Shown here: positions 25,210 through 33,949 of the stretch, piece after piece | How the letters are laid out: each line of letters starts with the position of its first letter | Position numbering within the stretch: position 1 is the first letter of the stretch | Assembly: GCA_965202735.1 (NCBI GenBank) | Contig: OZ241844.1 | Location: forward strand, 4,464,001 to 4,528,000 | Source: HK1 sp965202735 | GTDB lineage: Bacteria > Pseudomonadota > Gammaproteobacteria > HK1 | Reading direction: 5' to 3' | DNA length: 64,000 nucleotides | Notes under the pieces: model-generated | What the model was told of the DNA's origin: nothing | Database searches by the model: none | What the model saw: the letters and a program-made list of their open reading frames with translations, nothing else | Position numbers and translations under genes: made by a program

Positions 25210-26196
25210 ATGGACCCCGCCGCATTGCACGAGGACGCGATCCTGGTCGACGGGCTGATCATCTCCCGGTGGAGCCGGTCGGTATTCGAGGAGATGCGGG
25301 CGGGCGGGGTGACCGCCGCGAACTGCACCTGCTCGGTGTGGGAGGGGTTCCGGGCCACCATGGAGAACATCGCGCAGTGGAAGCGTTGGCTCGGCGAGCA
25401 CGACGACCTCCTGCTCCCGGTGCACGGCGCCGGCGACATCCGGCGCGCGAAGCGCGAGGGACGCACCGGGATCATCCTCGGCTGGCAGAACACGTCCGCG
25501 CTGGAGGACCGGGCGGAGTTCGTCGAGGTGTTCCGCGACCTCGGGGTGCGGGTGATGCAGCTCACCTACAACACGCAGAACCTCGTGGGCAGCGGGTGCT
25601 GGGAGTCGCGCGACGGGGGCCTGTCGGACTTCGGGCGCGACGTGATCGACGAGATGAACCGGTGCGGGGTGCTCGTGGACCTCTCCCACGTCGGCCCGGG
25701 GACGAGCGCGGACGCGGTGCGGCACTCGGCGAAGCCGGTCGCCTACACCCACTGCTGTCCGAGCGGGATCATGGAGCACCCGCGCAACAAGACCGACGCC
25801 GAGATGCGGGCGGTGGTGGAGCGGGGCGGGTTCGTGGGCGTCGCGACCTACCCGCCGTTCCTTCCCTGGGGCGACGAGACCACGGTGGACCGGTGCGTCG
25901 AGGTGTTCGAGTACGTGATCGACGTGGCCGGCGAGGAGGCGGTGGGCATCGGCACGGACTTCACGCAGGACCAGTGTCTCGCGTTCTTCGAGTGGCTGCG
26001 CCGCGACAAGGGCCACGGGCGGCTGCGGGTGCCGGGCGCGCCGCGGGTCCCGCGGCTCCCCGAGGGTCTGGCCACGATCAGGGAGTTCCCCAACCTGACC
26101 GCCGCGATGGTGCGGAGAGGCTGGAGCGAGACCCGGGTCCGCAGGGTGCTGGGCGAGAACTGGCTGCGTTTCCTGGGCGAGGTGTGGGGGGAGTGA
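25210..26196 (+). CDS. M19-type membrane dipeptidase homologue lacking the HxD zinc motif
   Basis: 328 residues in the amidohydrolase-fold M19 family, with DLSHVG, YTHCCP and the late GIGTDFTQDQ segment that correspond to the family's second-site histidines and substrate aspartate. The N-terminal metal motif of M19 enzymes (normally DGHND, giving the HxD ligands) is replaced by VDGLIISRW, and the bridging glutamate region reads LGWQNTS. The two-zinc site of classical renal-type dipeptidases is thus not intact. This looks like a distinct subfamily rather than random decay, because the rest of the protein is well formed and full length. The true activity may not be dipeptide hydrolysis. The ATG at 25210 has a GGAGA site. 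Confidence 0.8.
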   Translation: MDPAALHEDAILVDGLIISRWSRSVFEEMRAGGVTAANCTCSVWEGFRATMENIAQWKRWLGEHDDLLLPVHGAGDIRRAKREGRTGIILGWQNTSALEDRAEFVEVFRDLGVRVMQLTYNTQNLVGSGCWESRDGGLSDFGRDVIDEMNRCGVLVDLSHVGPGTSADAVRHSAKPVAYTHCCPSGIMEHPRNKTDAEMRAVVERGGFVGVATYPPFLPWGDETTVDRCVEVFEYVIDVAGEEAVGIGTDFTQDQCLAFFEWLRRDKGHGRLRVPGAPRVPRLPEGLATIREFPNLTAAMVRRGWSETRVRRVLGENWLRFLGEVWGE

Positions 26197-26576
26197 CTCG
26201 TGACTACGCTCGAGCGCGTGGCCGAGCGGCCGCAGCGCCGATGCGCGGTGCGTGGGGGTGTGTCAACCAAGACCCCGACGGGGGTCGAGAGGGTCGGGAT
26301 TTCCCTGCACACCGTCACCGCCTGAAGCGCCGGCATCACAAGGGATTGGAGCCGTCGCGGCGATTGAGCGAGACGACCGGGCCGCGTGACGGAAGGGCAT
26401 GGCGCCGTTCGTCACACCGTGCGCACCGGGCCGCCGGCACGGGCGGGCCCTGTTCCCGCAGCGCAGGGCGTTCGTCCCACATGGTCCATGTCTCCAAGGA
26501 TCGCGTTTCACATGTTCCACAGCGCAGCGGTGAATGGCGGCAGCGGCGGCGAAGAGTCAGCGGCCGGTCGGGGGCG

Positions 26577-26707
26577 CAGGGCTCTCCGGAAGTCGTGACG
26601 AACGGTTCATCAGGCCCTCGGTCCGGGCCTTCGATGCCGGAAGACCGCCCGTCACCGTGCGATCTTCCGGTCGGGCGGCCAATGACCGCGACTTTTGAAT
26701 GGTCCTG
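26577..26707 (+). mobile_element. 131-bp MITE-like element, copy 2, with 10-bp direct repeats
   Basis: This is the inverted partner of the element at 3739-3869, differing at about four positions. Its ends are CAGGGCTCTCCGGAAGTCGT and, on the other strand, CAGGACCATTCAAAAGTCGC. It is flanked by a different 10-bp direct repeat, GTCGGGGGCG at 26567-26576 and 26708-26717. Different target duplications at two loci are strong evidence that this is a transposed unit. Confidence 0.78.
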
Positions 26708-26882
26708 GTCGGGGGCGCGAGTGGTTTGCAATCGGCATCCGTATCGGCCATGGTAACGAGAGACGATGGGTGTCCAGACGCATCGTGCGGGCACGACGGC
26801 AGCTTCCTGCACGAGGCGTTGATGTTCGCATGCACCGTGGGGAGTGCCGACATGACAGACCGATTGGCGTTTATCCCCTGTA

Positions 26883-26896
26883 CCCCCCCCCCCCCC
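26883..26896 (+). repeat. homopolymeric tract of 14 C upstream of the RTX gene
   Basis: A run of 14 cytosines ends 234 bp before the RTX-gene ATG. Tracts of this length are prone to slipped-strand mispairing and in other bacteria cause on/off switching of surface proteins when placed near promoters or in coding sequence. Confidence 0.7.
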
Positions 26897-27130
26897 GCAA
26901 GGTAATCGGGCAGCCTTCGCGCGTCCGTCCCTTGAGCGGTGTCCTGCCGGGCGCCGCCTGACGCAAGGTATCCGGACGCCGCCCGGCCCCTTTCACCCGG
27001 CATCGGCACGGCTGCGCCTTCCGGGACCGACCCGACTTCGAAACTCGTCCGCGCGGCGGCGCGATGGCGCCCGGCGCCGCTTCGCAGTGCCGACGGTGTG
27101 TCGGCGGCTTCACCAACAGGAGAATAGACC

Positions 27131-29773
27131 ATGACAGTTGAAGGCATCACGCTTCGCGGCGGTGAGACGGCCGACACCCTGACGGGCGGCGACGGCAATG
27201 ACGAACTCCATGGCGGCGCGGGCGGCGACACCCTCGACGGCTGGCTTGGCGATGACACCGTGCATGGCGACGCGGGCAACGACACGCTCTACGGCGGCGA
27301 CGGCGACGACACGCTCTACGGCGGCGAGGGCGTCGACACGCTGTGGGGCGGACGCGGCGACGACACTCTGAAGGGCGGCCGGGGCAATGACACGCTGTGG
27401 GGCGGCCTCGGCGCCGACACCTTCGCGTTCGCGGTCGGGGACGGACACGACAAGATTGTCGACTTCGAGGACGGCGACACCATCGAGATGACCGGCGTGT
27501 CCGGGGGCTTCGAGGGGCTGGTCATCGAGCAGGACGGGGCCGATGTCGTCATCCGCTACGGCGAGGGCGACACCGTCCGGGTGTCGGGCGTGTCGGCGGC
27601 GGAGCTGGGCAAGGACCGCTTCGAGTTTCTTCCCGCCGAGGGGGACCCGCAGGGGGGTGACGAGGACGACGACACTCCGAACGGCGGCGAGGGCGGCGGC
27701 GAGGACGAGGGCGACGGAGAAGGCGAAGGCCCCGTCCTGGCGCAGGTGACCCGGACGGAAGGCGACGGGGCCGGCGCCGCCGGGCAGAAGGCCGCCGGAG
27801 TGACGCGGAAGGGCGGCAAGGGTAACGACACCCTCGACGGCGGGGACGGCGACGATACCCTGAAGGGCCGCGGGGGCGCCGACACGCTGAACGGCGGCAA
27901 GGGCAACGACCTCCTGAAAGGCGGCAATGGCGCCGACACCCTGAACGGCGGGCGGGGCGACGACACGCTCAGGGGCGGGCGGGGCGCCGACACCTTCGTG
28001 TTCCGGGCCGGAGACGGCCACGACACCATTGCCGACTTCAAGGACGGCGACACGATTCGCCTCGACGGGGTGACCGGGGGCTTCGCGGGGCTGGACATCG
28101 AGCAGGACGGGGCCGATGCCGTCGTCCGCTATGGCGACAGGGGCGACACCGTCCGGCTGACGGGCGTGTCGGCGGACTCGCTCGACGAGGACGACTTCAC
28201 GCTGCCGGCCGGCTCCGGAGGCGGCGACAAGGTCACGTCCGGCACCGGCGAGCCGGCGAATCCGCCGCCCCTCGTGTACGGCGCCGGCCAGCCCGACAAG
28301 ACCCCGAACGGTGCGCCGCAGACCCAGACGTCCGGCGAGGGCGGGACCACGACCGCGCCTGAGCCCGAAGGCGTCACCCTGACGGGCGGCGACGGCGACG
28401 ACAGGCTTCGCGGCGGCGACGGCGACGACACCCTGTACGGTTACGGCGGCGAAGACCACCTCTACGGCGAGGCCGGCGACGACACCCTCCACGGTGGTGA
28501 GGGCGACGACTATCTCTACGGCGGGGCCGGCGACGACACCCTCCATGGCGAGGCCGGCGACGACCGTCTCAACGGCGGGGCCAGCGACGACACCCTCCAC
28601 GGCGGCGACGGCAGCGACGCACTTTATGGCGCGGACGGTGCCGACACGTTGAACGGCGGCGGCGGCAACGACCAGCTGTACGGCGACGGACTTTTCAGGG
28701 GCAGCGCCGACACGTTGAACGGCGGCGACGGCAACGACATCCTGAACGGCGGCTTCGGCGACGACACGCTGAACGGCGGCGACGGCGACGATGTCCTTTG
28801 GGGCTACTCCGTCATCCAGTACCTCGGGATGAGAGACGACGGGGCCGACACGCTGAACGGCGGCAAGGGCGACGACAGGCTGATCGGCGACGAGGGCGAC
28901 GACACCCTGACGGGCGGCAGCGGCGACGACACCTTCGTGTTCAACGCGGGAGACGGCCACGACACCATCACCGACTTCCAGAAGGGCGACACGATCAAGT
29001 TCTACGGAGTGCCCGGCGGGTTCGCGTCACTGGTCATCGAGCAGGATGGGGCCGATGCCGTGATCCGCTACGACGGCGGCGACACTATCACCCTGCGAGG
29101 CGTATCGGCGGACTCCCTGGACGAGCCCGATTTCTCGTTTTTCGGCGATGACACGCTGAAGGGCGGTGACGGCGACGACACCCTGTACGGCAGCAGCAGC
29201 GGCGACGAGATGCAGGGCGGTGGGGGAGACGACACCCTGCATGGCGGCAAGGGCAACGACACGCTTTACGGCGGCCACAGCTTCATTACCGCTGGCTTCA
29301 CTGACGGCAACGACACCCTCCACGGAGATGACGGCAACGACACGCTCTACGGCGGCGACGACGGCGACGACACCCTGTACGGAGGCAAGGGCAACGACAC
29401 ACTCTACGGCGGCTACATCAGGCGCGGCATGAGCGGCGATGACACGCTGAATGGCGGCGACGGTGATGACACGCTGCATGGCGACGGCGGCGACACCCTG
29501 ACGGGCGGCAAGGGCGCCGACACCTTCGTGTTCGACAAGACCGTCGGCGCATACTCCTCCCATACGGGGTGGCTCGACACCATTACCGACTTCGAGAAAG
29601 GCGACACGATACATTTCAAGGAGGTGTCCGGCGGGTTTGCGGGGCTGGTCATCGAGCAGGTCGGCGCCGACACCGTCATCCGCTATGGCGACCGGGGCGA
29701 CGGCGGCACCGTGACCTTGCAAGGCGTGTCGGCGGCCTCCCTGAGCGAGGACGACTTCGACTTCATCGCCTGA
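27131..29773 (+). CDS. RTX-type calcium-binding repeat protein (putative type I secreted)
   Basis: 880 residues built almost wholly of glycine/aspartate nonapeptides (GGDGDDTLYGG, GGKGNDTLNGG and similar), the hemolysin-type calcium-binding repeats that fold into parallel beta-rolls outside the cell. Four spacer modules of about 70 residues break the array. Each runs ADTFVF..GDGHDTI.DF, then GDTI, GGFAGLVIEQDGADAVIRYG and ends GVSA.SL.EDDF. They begin near residues 95, 285, 600 and 795. There is no N-terminal signal peptide, and the protein ends with EDDFDFIA, so export by a type I ABC system reading the C-terminus is likely, though no such transporter is in the window. No enzymatic domain was recognised. 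It may act as an adhesin or matrix protein. ATG with CAGGAGA upstream. Confidence 0.87.
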   Translation: MTVEGITLRGGETADTLTGGDGNDELHGGAGGDTLDGWLGDDTVHGDAGNDTLYGGDGDDTLYGGEGVDTLWGGRGDDTLKGGRGNDTLWGGLGADTFAFAVGDGHDKIVDFEDGDTIEMTGVSGGFEGLVIEQDGADVVIRYGEGDTVRVSGVSAAELGKDRFEFLPAEGDPQGGDEDDDTPNGGEGGGEDEGDGEGEGPVLAQVTRTEGDGAGAAGQKAAGVTRKGGKGNDTLDGGDGDDTLKGRGGADTLNGGKGNDLLKGGNGADTLNGGRGDDTLRGGRGADTFVFRAGDGHDTIADFKDGDTIRLDGVTGGFAGLDIEQDGADAVVRYGDRGDTVRLTGVSADSLDEDDFTLPAGSGGGDKVTSGTGEPANPPPLVYGAGQPDKTPNGAPQTQTSGEGGTTTAPEPEGVTLTGGDGDDRLRGGDGDDTLYGYGGEDHLYGEAGDDTLHGGEGDDYLYGGAGDDTLHGEAGDDRLNGGASDDTLHGGDGSDALYGADGADTLNGGGGNDQLYGDGLFRGSADTLNGGDGNDILNGGFGDDTLNGGDGDDVLWGYSVIQYLGMRDDGADTLNGGKGDDRLIGDEGDDTLTGGSGDDTFVFNAGDGHDTITDFQKGDTIKFYGVPGGFASLVIEQDGADAVIRYDGGDTITLRGVSADSLDEPDFSFFGDDTLKGGDGDDTLYGSSSGDEMQGGGGDDTLHGGKGNDTLYGGHSFITAGFTDGNDTLHGDDGNDTLYGGDDGDDTLYGGKGNDTLYGGYIRRGMSGDDTLNGGDGDDTLHGDGGDTLTGGKGADTFVFDKTVGAYSSHTGWLDTITDFEKGDTIHFKEVSGGFAGLVIEQVGADTVIRYGDRGDGGTVTLQGVSAASLSEDDFDFIA

Positions 29774-29790
29774 CCGGCCGGCGCGCCGGT

Positions 29791-30510
29791 CCGACCCGCC
29801 CGGCGCTGACGACGGTCGAGCTCAGGGCGGAAGGTTCGTTCGCTCGCGCCGAGATTGACGGATCAGGCGCCCTCGCGTCGATCAACTCCGATATCCACCG
29901 ACTGCGGGTCTCTCTGGATGCAGGCCACGCGCGGATGCTTTCCGAACATGCCACCCTTGCGCCGTCGGTGGAGATTGGTCTGCGCAGCGACGGCGGTGAC
30001 GGGGAGACAGGGACCGGGCTGGAGGTCGGTGGCGCACTGAGCTATCGGAACGCGGTCTCGGGTCTGACGCTGGAGGTTCGGGCACGGACACTCACTGCCC
30101 ACAGCGGAGATACCGAAGAGTGGGGTGTTGGCGGCATGATTCGCAAGGAGCCGGGCGGGGCGGCCGGGCGGGGCCTGTCGCTGACTCTCGCGCCGACGCT
30201 GGGTATCGTCGACGGCGGTGTGGAGAAGCTCTGGAGCGCCGGCGTCGCGGACGACGATGGTTTGGCGGACGCAGAGGCGCGTCTCGTGAGCGAGGTGGGC
30301 TACGGCCTGCCGGTCATGGACGGCCGGGGGTTGTTGACCCCCAATGCCGGATTTACGTTCTCGGAGGGGGGCGCCCGGACGTACCGGGCCGGAGGCCGTC
30401 TGGCCATCGGACCGTCCACCTCACTGAGTCTGGAAGGTACGCACCGGGAAGTGCACGGCGATCAGGATGCCGAACACGCACTGATGCTGCGCGCTTCTCT
30501 GGTCTGGTAG
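29791..30510 (+). pseudogene. autotransporter-type outer-membrane beta-barrel fragment without passenger
   Basis: About 240 codons in a frame different from the RTX gene that ends 17 bp earlier. The sequence is the C-terminal part of a barrel domain often found at the end of large autotransporter-like proteins: GLEVGGALSYRNAVSGLTLE, RGLSLTLAPTLGIVDGG, GYGLPVMDGRGLLTPNAG, then RTYRAGGRLAIGPSTSLSLE and the final LMLRASLVW, ending in an aromatic residue as barrels do. No start codon with a ribosome site, signal peptide or passenger domain precedes it, so it is a 5'-truncated remnant or the tail of a gene disrupted by arrival of the RTX gene. Confidence 0.65.
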
Positions 30511-30521
30511 AACGTCGATCG

Positions 30522-30565
30522 CCACAAGCCCCTCCGGCGAGCCCGTTCGCAGGAGGGGCTTGTGG
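30522..30565. terminator. bidirectional hairpin terminator
   Basis: The perfect 14-bp inverted repeat CCACAAGCCCCTCC / GGAGGGGCTTGTGG has a 16-base loop and lies 12 bp after the barrel-fragment stop codon. The next gene comes from the opposite strand, so the hairpin can serve both. There is no clear T-tract. Confidence 0.65.
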
Positions 30566-30799
30566 TATCGATGCGCCCACCCGGCTCGGTCGATGAGCTT
30601 CTGTGCGCGGGTGCCTGCGGTGGAGCGCCGCCCGGCCGGGATTTCGCCCCACAGCGAGGCGGGACCAGCGCCGCGGAAGGACTCCCGGGAGTGCGGGCGT
30701 CCGACAAGGATGCTGACGGGAATCGTCTTGCCACGTGCCGAGCGCACCATCCCGCGAGGACGGAGCCCCTTCCGGGCACAGTTGGCGATCCGGTTCCGC

Positions 30800-31717
30800 T
30801 CACTCTCCTGATGCGGCGGCACGTCCCCGCGCTCGGGCCGTTGCGGCGGCCACGGGACGCTCGCCCCGGACCTGCGCGCGGTTGAGCAGCCGGCGCTCGT
30901 TCGGGTCCAGCGCGTCGCGCCGGTGCATGGTGCAGCGGTTGTCCCAGACCACGATGTCGCCGAGGCGCCAGCGCTGGTACCAGGTGTGCTCGTTGCGGGT
31001 GGCGTGCGCCCACAGCTCGTCGAGCAGGGCGTCGCTCCCGGCGGGCGGAAGCTCGGGGATGAAGGCGAGGTTGCGGCGCCCGAGGTAGAGGCACTTCCGG
31101 CCGGTCTCGGGGTGCGTGCAGACCAGCGGGTGCACCGCGCCGGGGACCTCCTCGCGCCGCTCGTAGACCGGCCGGAAGCCGTGCCGTACCTCGCCGACGC
31201 TGTTGCGTGAGGCGTCGTGCTTGCACGTGAGCCCGGCGATCCGCCGCTTCGTGCCGGCGGGCAGCGTCTCGTACGCCATGTACATGCTGGCGTAGCCGGT
31301 GTCGCCGCCCCGGCCCGGGATCTCGATGGCGTGCAGGATGCTGGCCTTCGGCGGCACCTCCTTGTAGGACATGTCGGTGTGCCACTTCGACTCCCCGCTT
31401 CCCAGCCCGCCGATCGCCCTGCCGTTCTCGACGATGTTCGAGATGACGATCAGGTGCGGCAGGTCGGGCCGGTAGAGCGCGCGGTCTCCCTGCGCGCTGA
31501 TCGGCGCCATGTCCAGCTCGCCGAAGCGGGCCGCGAAGGCCAGGAGCGTCTCCGGCGGCACGAACTGGCCGGGAATGCGCAGCACGCCGTCGTGGTCGAG
31601 CCAAGCGCGGTGCAGGACCTCGAAGTGCTCGCCGGAGAGGCGTTCGAGGTCGACGCCCCACGCGTCCGCGCCGAGCGGGCCGCCGGCGGGCACGATTCGG
31701 ATGTCGCCATTCGCCAT
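30800..31717 (-). CDS. TauD/TfdA family Fe(II)/2-oxoglutarate dioxygenase
   Basis: 305 residues of the taurine-dioxygenase family. The iron-binding HxD is in SKWHTDMSYKEVPPKAS (about residue 115), the distal histidine and 2-oxoglutarate arginine region in WDNRCTMHRRDALDPNERRL near the C-terminus. The protein starts NGDIRIVPAGGPLGADAWGV, the usual strand entering the double-stranded beta-helix. Members hydroxylate taurine, phenoxyacids, carnitine precursors and other small organic acids. Substrate is not assignable. A GGAGG site lies about 11 bases before the ATG at 31717. Upstream on the same strand is a RidA gene about 140 bp away. Confidence 0.88.
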   Translation of the reverse strand: MANGDIRIVPAGGPLGADAWGVDLERLSGEHFEVLHRAWLDHDGVLRIPGQFVPPETLLAFAARFGELDMAPISAQGDRALYRPDLPHLIVISNIVENGRAIGGLGSGESKWHTDMSYKEVPPKASILHAIEIPGRGGDTGYASMYMAYETLPAGTKRRIAGLTCKHDASRNSVGEVRHGFRPVYERREEVPGAVHPLVCTHPETGRKCLYLGRRNLAFIPELPPAGSDALLDELWAHATRNEHTWYQRWRLGDIVVWDNRCTMHRRDALDPNERRLLNRAQVRGERPVAAATARARGRAAASGE

Positions 31718-31751
31718 CGGGTCCGGTCCTCCGACGGGTCGGGTCATGGGG

Positions 31752-31795
31752 TTGTCGGGGTTGTCGGGCTGTCGGGGCTGTCGGGGCTGTCGGGG
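31752..31795 (-). repeat. short tandem repeat, 8-9 bp x 5
   Basis: TTGTCGGGG, TTGTCGGG and three CTGTCGGGG units stand in a row directly upstream of the TauD-like gene start. No coding role; it could alter promoter spacing if its copy number varies. Confidence 0.7.
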
Positions 31796-31860
31796 CTCTC
31801 GTGAATGATGGCCGCCGAGCCGCTCCCGCCGGAGTGTGCCCGCATCGGCCCGTCGTGTCG

Positions 31861-32244
31861 TCAGCGGCGCCGCGCCATGCAGGTGATCTCGACCCGGCTG
31901 CCGCCGTAGAGCCGGTCCGACTGGGTGGTGGTGCGCGCGGGCATCGCGTCCGGGTCCAGATGGCGGGCGTAGGCGCGGTCCATGACGTGGATCTCGCCGA
32001 GGTCCGCGAGGTGGACGTCGACCCGCACCAGGTCCGACGCGCTCATGCCGTGATCCGCGAGGATCGCCGCGATGGTGCGCATGACGAGCGCCGTCTCCTC
32101 CTCGACACGGCCGACGACGGCCTCGCCGCCGGGGATGTCGGCGGCCACGATGCCGGCGATGAAGCAGTCGCGGCCGTCGAGCACCACGTGACGGTAGGGC
32201 GAGGTGCGCGGTCCGAGACGGGGGGAATCGAGGTGGCGTCGCAT
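31861..32244 (-). CDS. RidA/YjgF family protein
   Basis: 127 residues. RidA-type proteins are small trimeric cytoplasmic enzymes that hydrolyse reactive enamine/imine intermediates released by PLP enzymes or dehydratases. The C-terminal signature SDRLYGGSRVEITCMAR holds the family's conserved region just before the end, and the middle has EEETALVMRTIAAILADHGM followed by VRVDVHLADL, a standard RidA pattern. The arginine expected near residue 105 is present in PARTTTQSDRL. The ATG at 32244 has a GGAG site. Its placement between an oxygenase and an enolase-superfamily enzyme fits a clean-up role in amino-acid or imino-acid breakdown. Confidence 0.85.
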   Translation of the reverse strand: MRRHLDSPRLGPRTSPYRHVVLDGRDCFIAGIVAADIPGGEAVVGRVEEETALVMRTIAAILADHGMSASDLVRVDVHLADLGEIHVMDRAYARHLDPDAMPARTTTQSDRLYGGSRVEITCMARRR

Positions 32245-32628
32245 CGCGAAGCTCCGGTTCGGGTGGCCGCCTGCCGCGGGGGCGACGGCTGGATGACTCC
32301 CGGGAACAGCACCCATGCGCTGGCCCGGCACCCAGTCGAAGGCGCTGGGGCCCTGCATCTTCGAGGGGAACAGCGCCCATGCGCTGGCCCGGCCCGGGCG
32401 GCCGCCTGCCGCGGGGCAAGCGGGACGGCGGCGCCGAGCGCCCCTTCGCCGACAACGTACGTCCCCGGCGCATGGCCTGCAAGCCGCCGAGCCGATATGC
32501 TCGCGGCGGACTTCGCGCGGCGCCGTTCGGGGAGATGGCCGGTCCCGCCGGGGGCGCCGCGCGGAGAGCTCGGTGCCGTCTTCCGGCCGTCGTCCCGGCC
32601 GGGCTTCGCATCCTGTCCCGGAGGCAGC
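32245..32628. other. divergent intergenic region with nested direct repeats
   Basis: Between the divergent RidA and enolase-family genes no reading frame is supported. It contains the nested repeats at 32261-32417. Promoters for both sides should lie here. Confidence 0.45.
32261..32417. repeat. nested pair of direct repeats (21 bp and 28 bp)
   Basis: A 28-bp sequence beginning GGGAACAGC and ending TGGCCCGGC occurs at 32302-32329 and 32366-32393 with one difference. A 21-bp sequence, GGGyGGCCGCCTGCCGCGGGG, brackets them at 32261-32281 and 32397-32417. The arrangement suggests a local duplication event; function unknown. Confidence 0.55.
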
Positions 32629-33732
32629 ATGAAGATCACGGGAATCTCGGTCTTTCAGGTGGACCTTCCGCTGCGCGAGGGCAGCTACAGGTGGTCCGGC
32701 GGCAAGTCGGTGGAGGTCTTCGACAGCACCGTGGTGCGCGTCGAGACCGACGCGGGGGTCCGTGGCCACGGCGAGGCCTGTCCGCTCGGTCCCGTATACC
32801 TGCCGTCCCATGCGCGCGGCGTGCGCGCCGGCCTCGAAGAGCTGGCGCCGCGGCTCGTCGGCGAGGACCCCACGCGGATCGAGCGGCTCAACCGGACCAT
32901 GGACGGGGCGCTCAAGGGCCATCCCCACGTCAAGAGCGCGATCGACATGGCGGCCTGGGACATCCTGGGCCAGGCGGCGGGGATGCCGGTCTGCGAGCTG
33001 CTCGGCGGGCGCTACGGGGACGATTTCGTCCTCTACCGCGCGATCTCCCAGGACACCCCCGAGGCGATGGCGGCGAGCGTCGCGGGCTACCGGGAGGAAG
33101 GGTACCGCCGCTTCCAGCTCAAGGTCGGAGGCGACCCCGACGTCGACATCGAGCGGGTGCGTGCGTGTGCCGCGGCCCTGGACACCGGGGACCGGCTGGT
33201 CGCGGACGCCAACACCGGCTGGCTGCGCCACGAGGCGATGCGCGTGGCGGCGGCGGTGCGCGACGTGGACGTCTACATCGAGCAGCCGTGCGCGAGCTAC
33301 GAGGAGTGCCTGTCGGTGCGCCGCCACACCGATCGCCCCTTCGTGCTGGACGAGTCCATCGACGGCATCGACGCGCTGCTGCGCGGGCACGCGGACCTCG
33401 CGATGGACGTGGTCAACATCAAGATCGGGAAGTTCGGCGGCCTGTCGCGGGCGCGGCAGGCCCGCGACCTGTGCGTCTCGCTCGGCATCGCCATGACCCT
33501 GGAGGACACCTGGGGCGGCGACATCGTCACCGCCGCGATCGCCCACCTCGCGCACGGCACGCCGCCCGAGCTCCTGTTCACCGCCACCGACTTCAACAGC
33601 TACGTGACCGTCGGCATCGCCGCCGGCGCCCCGCAACGGGTGCGCGGCCGCATGGCGGCCCCGACCGCTCCCGGCCTCGGGGTAACGCCGCGCGCCGAGG
33701 TGCTGGGCGAGCCGGTGCTGGTCTTCGGCTGA
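32629..33732 (+). CDS. enolase-superfamily enzyme, hydroxyproline-betaine epimerase / cis-3-hydroxyproline dehydratase-like
   Basis: 367 residues of the mandelate racemase/muconate-lactonising family. The lysine acid/base is in FQLKVGGDPDVD (K165). Metal ligands are D193 (VADANTG), E218 (VYIEQP) and D241 (LDESIDG). The opposite lysine is in NIKIGKFGG (K265), followed by MTLEDTWGGDIVTAAIAHLA. A lysine on each face and the EDTWGGD loop are the pattern I associate with 4-hydroxyproline betaine 2-epimerase (HpbD) and cis-3-hydroxy-L-proline dehydratase rather than with sugar-acid dehydratases. Start ATG at 32629 has GGAGG four bases upstream. Neighbouring Rieske oxygenases and RidA strengthen a role in proline-betaine or hydroxyproline catabolism; the precise reaction is inference. 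Confidence 0.8.
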   Translation: MKITGISVFQVDLPLREGSYRWSGGKSVEVFDSTVVRVETDAGVRGHGEACPLGPVYLPSHARGVRAGLEELAPRLVGEDPTRIERLNRTMDGALKGHPHVKSAIDMAAWDILGQAAGMPVCELLGGRYGDDFVLYRAISQDTPEAMAASVAGYREEGYRRFQLKVGGDPDVDIERVRACAAALDTGDRLVADANTGWLRHEAMRVAAAVRDVDVYIEQPCASYEECLSVRRHTDRPFVLDESIDGIDALLRGHADLAMDVVNIKIGKFGGLSRARQARDLCVSLGIAMTLEDTWGGDIVTAAIAHLAHGTPPELLFTATDFNSYVTVGIAAGAPQRVRGRMAAPTAPGLGVTPRAEVLGEPVLVFG

Positions 33733-33949
33733 CGAAGCGCGGCGGGTCCGCCAGGCCGAATGCGCCGGGGACGTCATCGCCGCCGCGGCGCTGGCCTGCG
33801 AGGGCGAGGCGGACTTTCCGGCGGACTTTTCCGGCTCGTCTTCGGCACCGCGCGCCGCAGCCCTGAAGCCGGACGCCACCTGAAGCCGGACACCGGCGGC
33901 GCGGGCTCGCGCCGCGCTCCCGGCCGCGGCGCGCAGCCACCGCCGGGCC

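Larger units (their letters stand above)
26197..27130. other. 934-bp gap upstream of the RTX gene
   Basis: No gene is supported. The gap holds a 131-bp MITE-like element (26577-26707) and a run of 14 C (26883-26896). The part between about 26720 and 26880 is noticeably less GC-rich than the rest of the window, suggesting imported or regulatory DNA. The RTX gene's own ribosome site (CAGGAGA) is at 27118-27124. Confidence 0.5.

Noticed and set aside
27131..29773. Open frames on the minus strand and in other phases across the RTX gene
   Set aside because: They consist of low-complexity Val/Ala or Ser/Pro repeats mirroring the RTX codons and have no ribosome sites or domain motifs. They are shadows of the repeat array.
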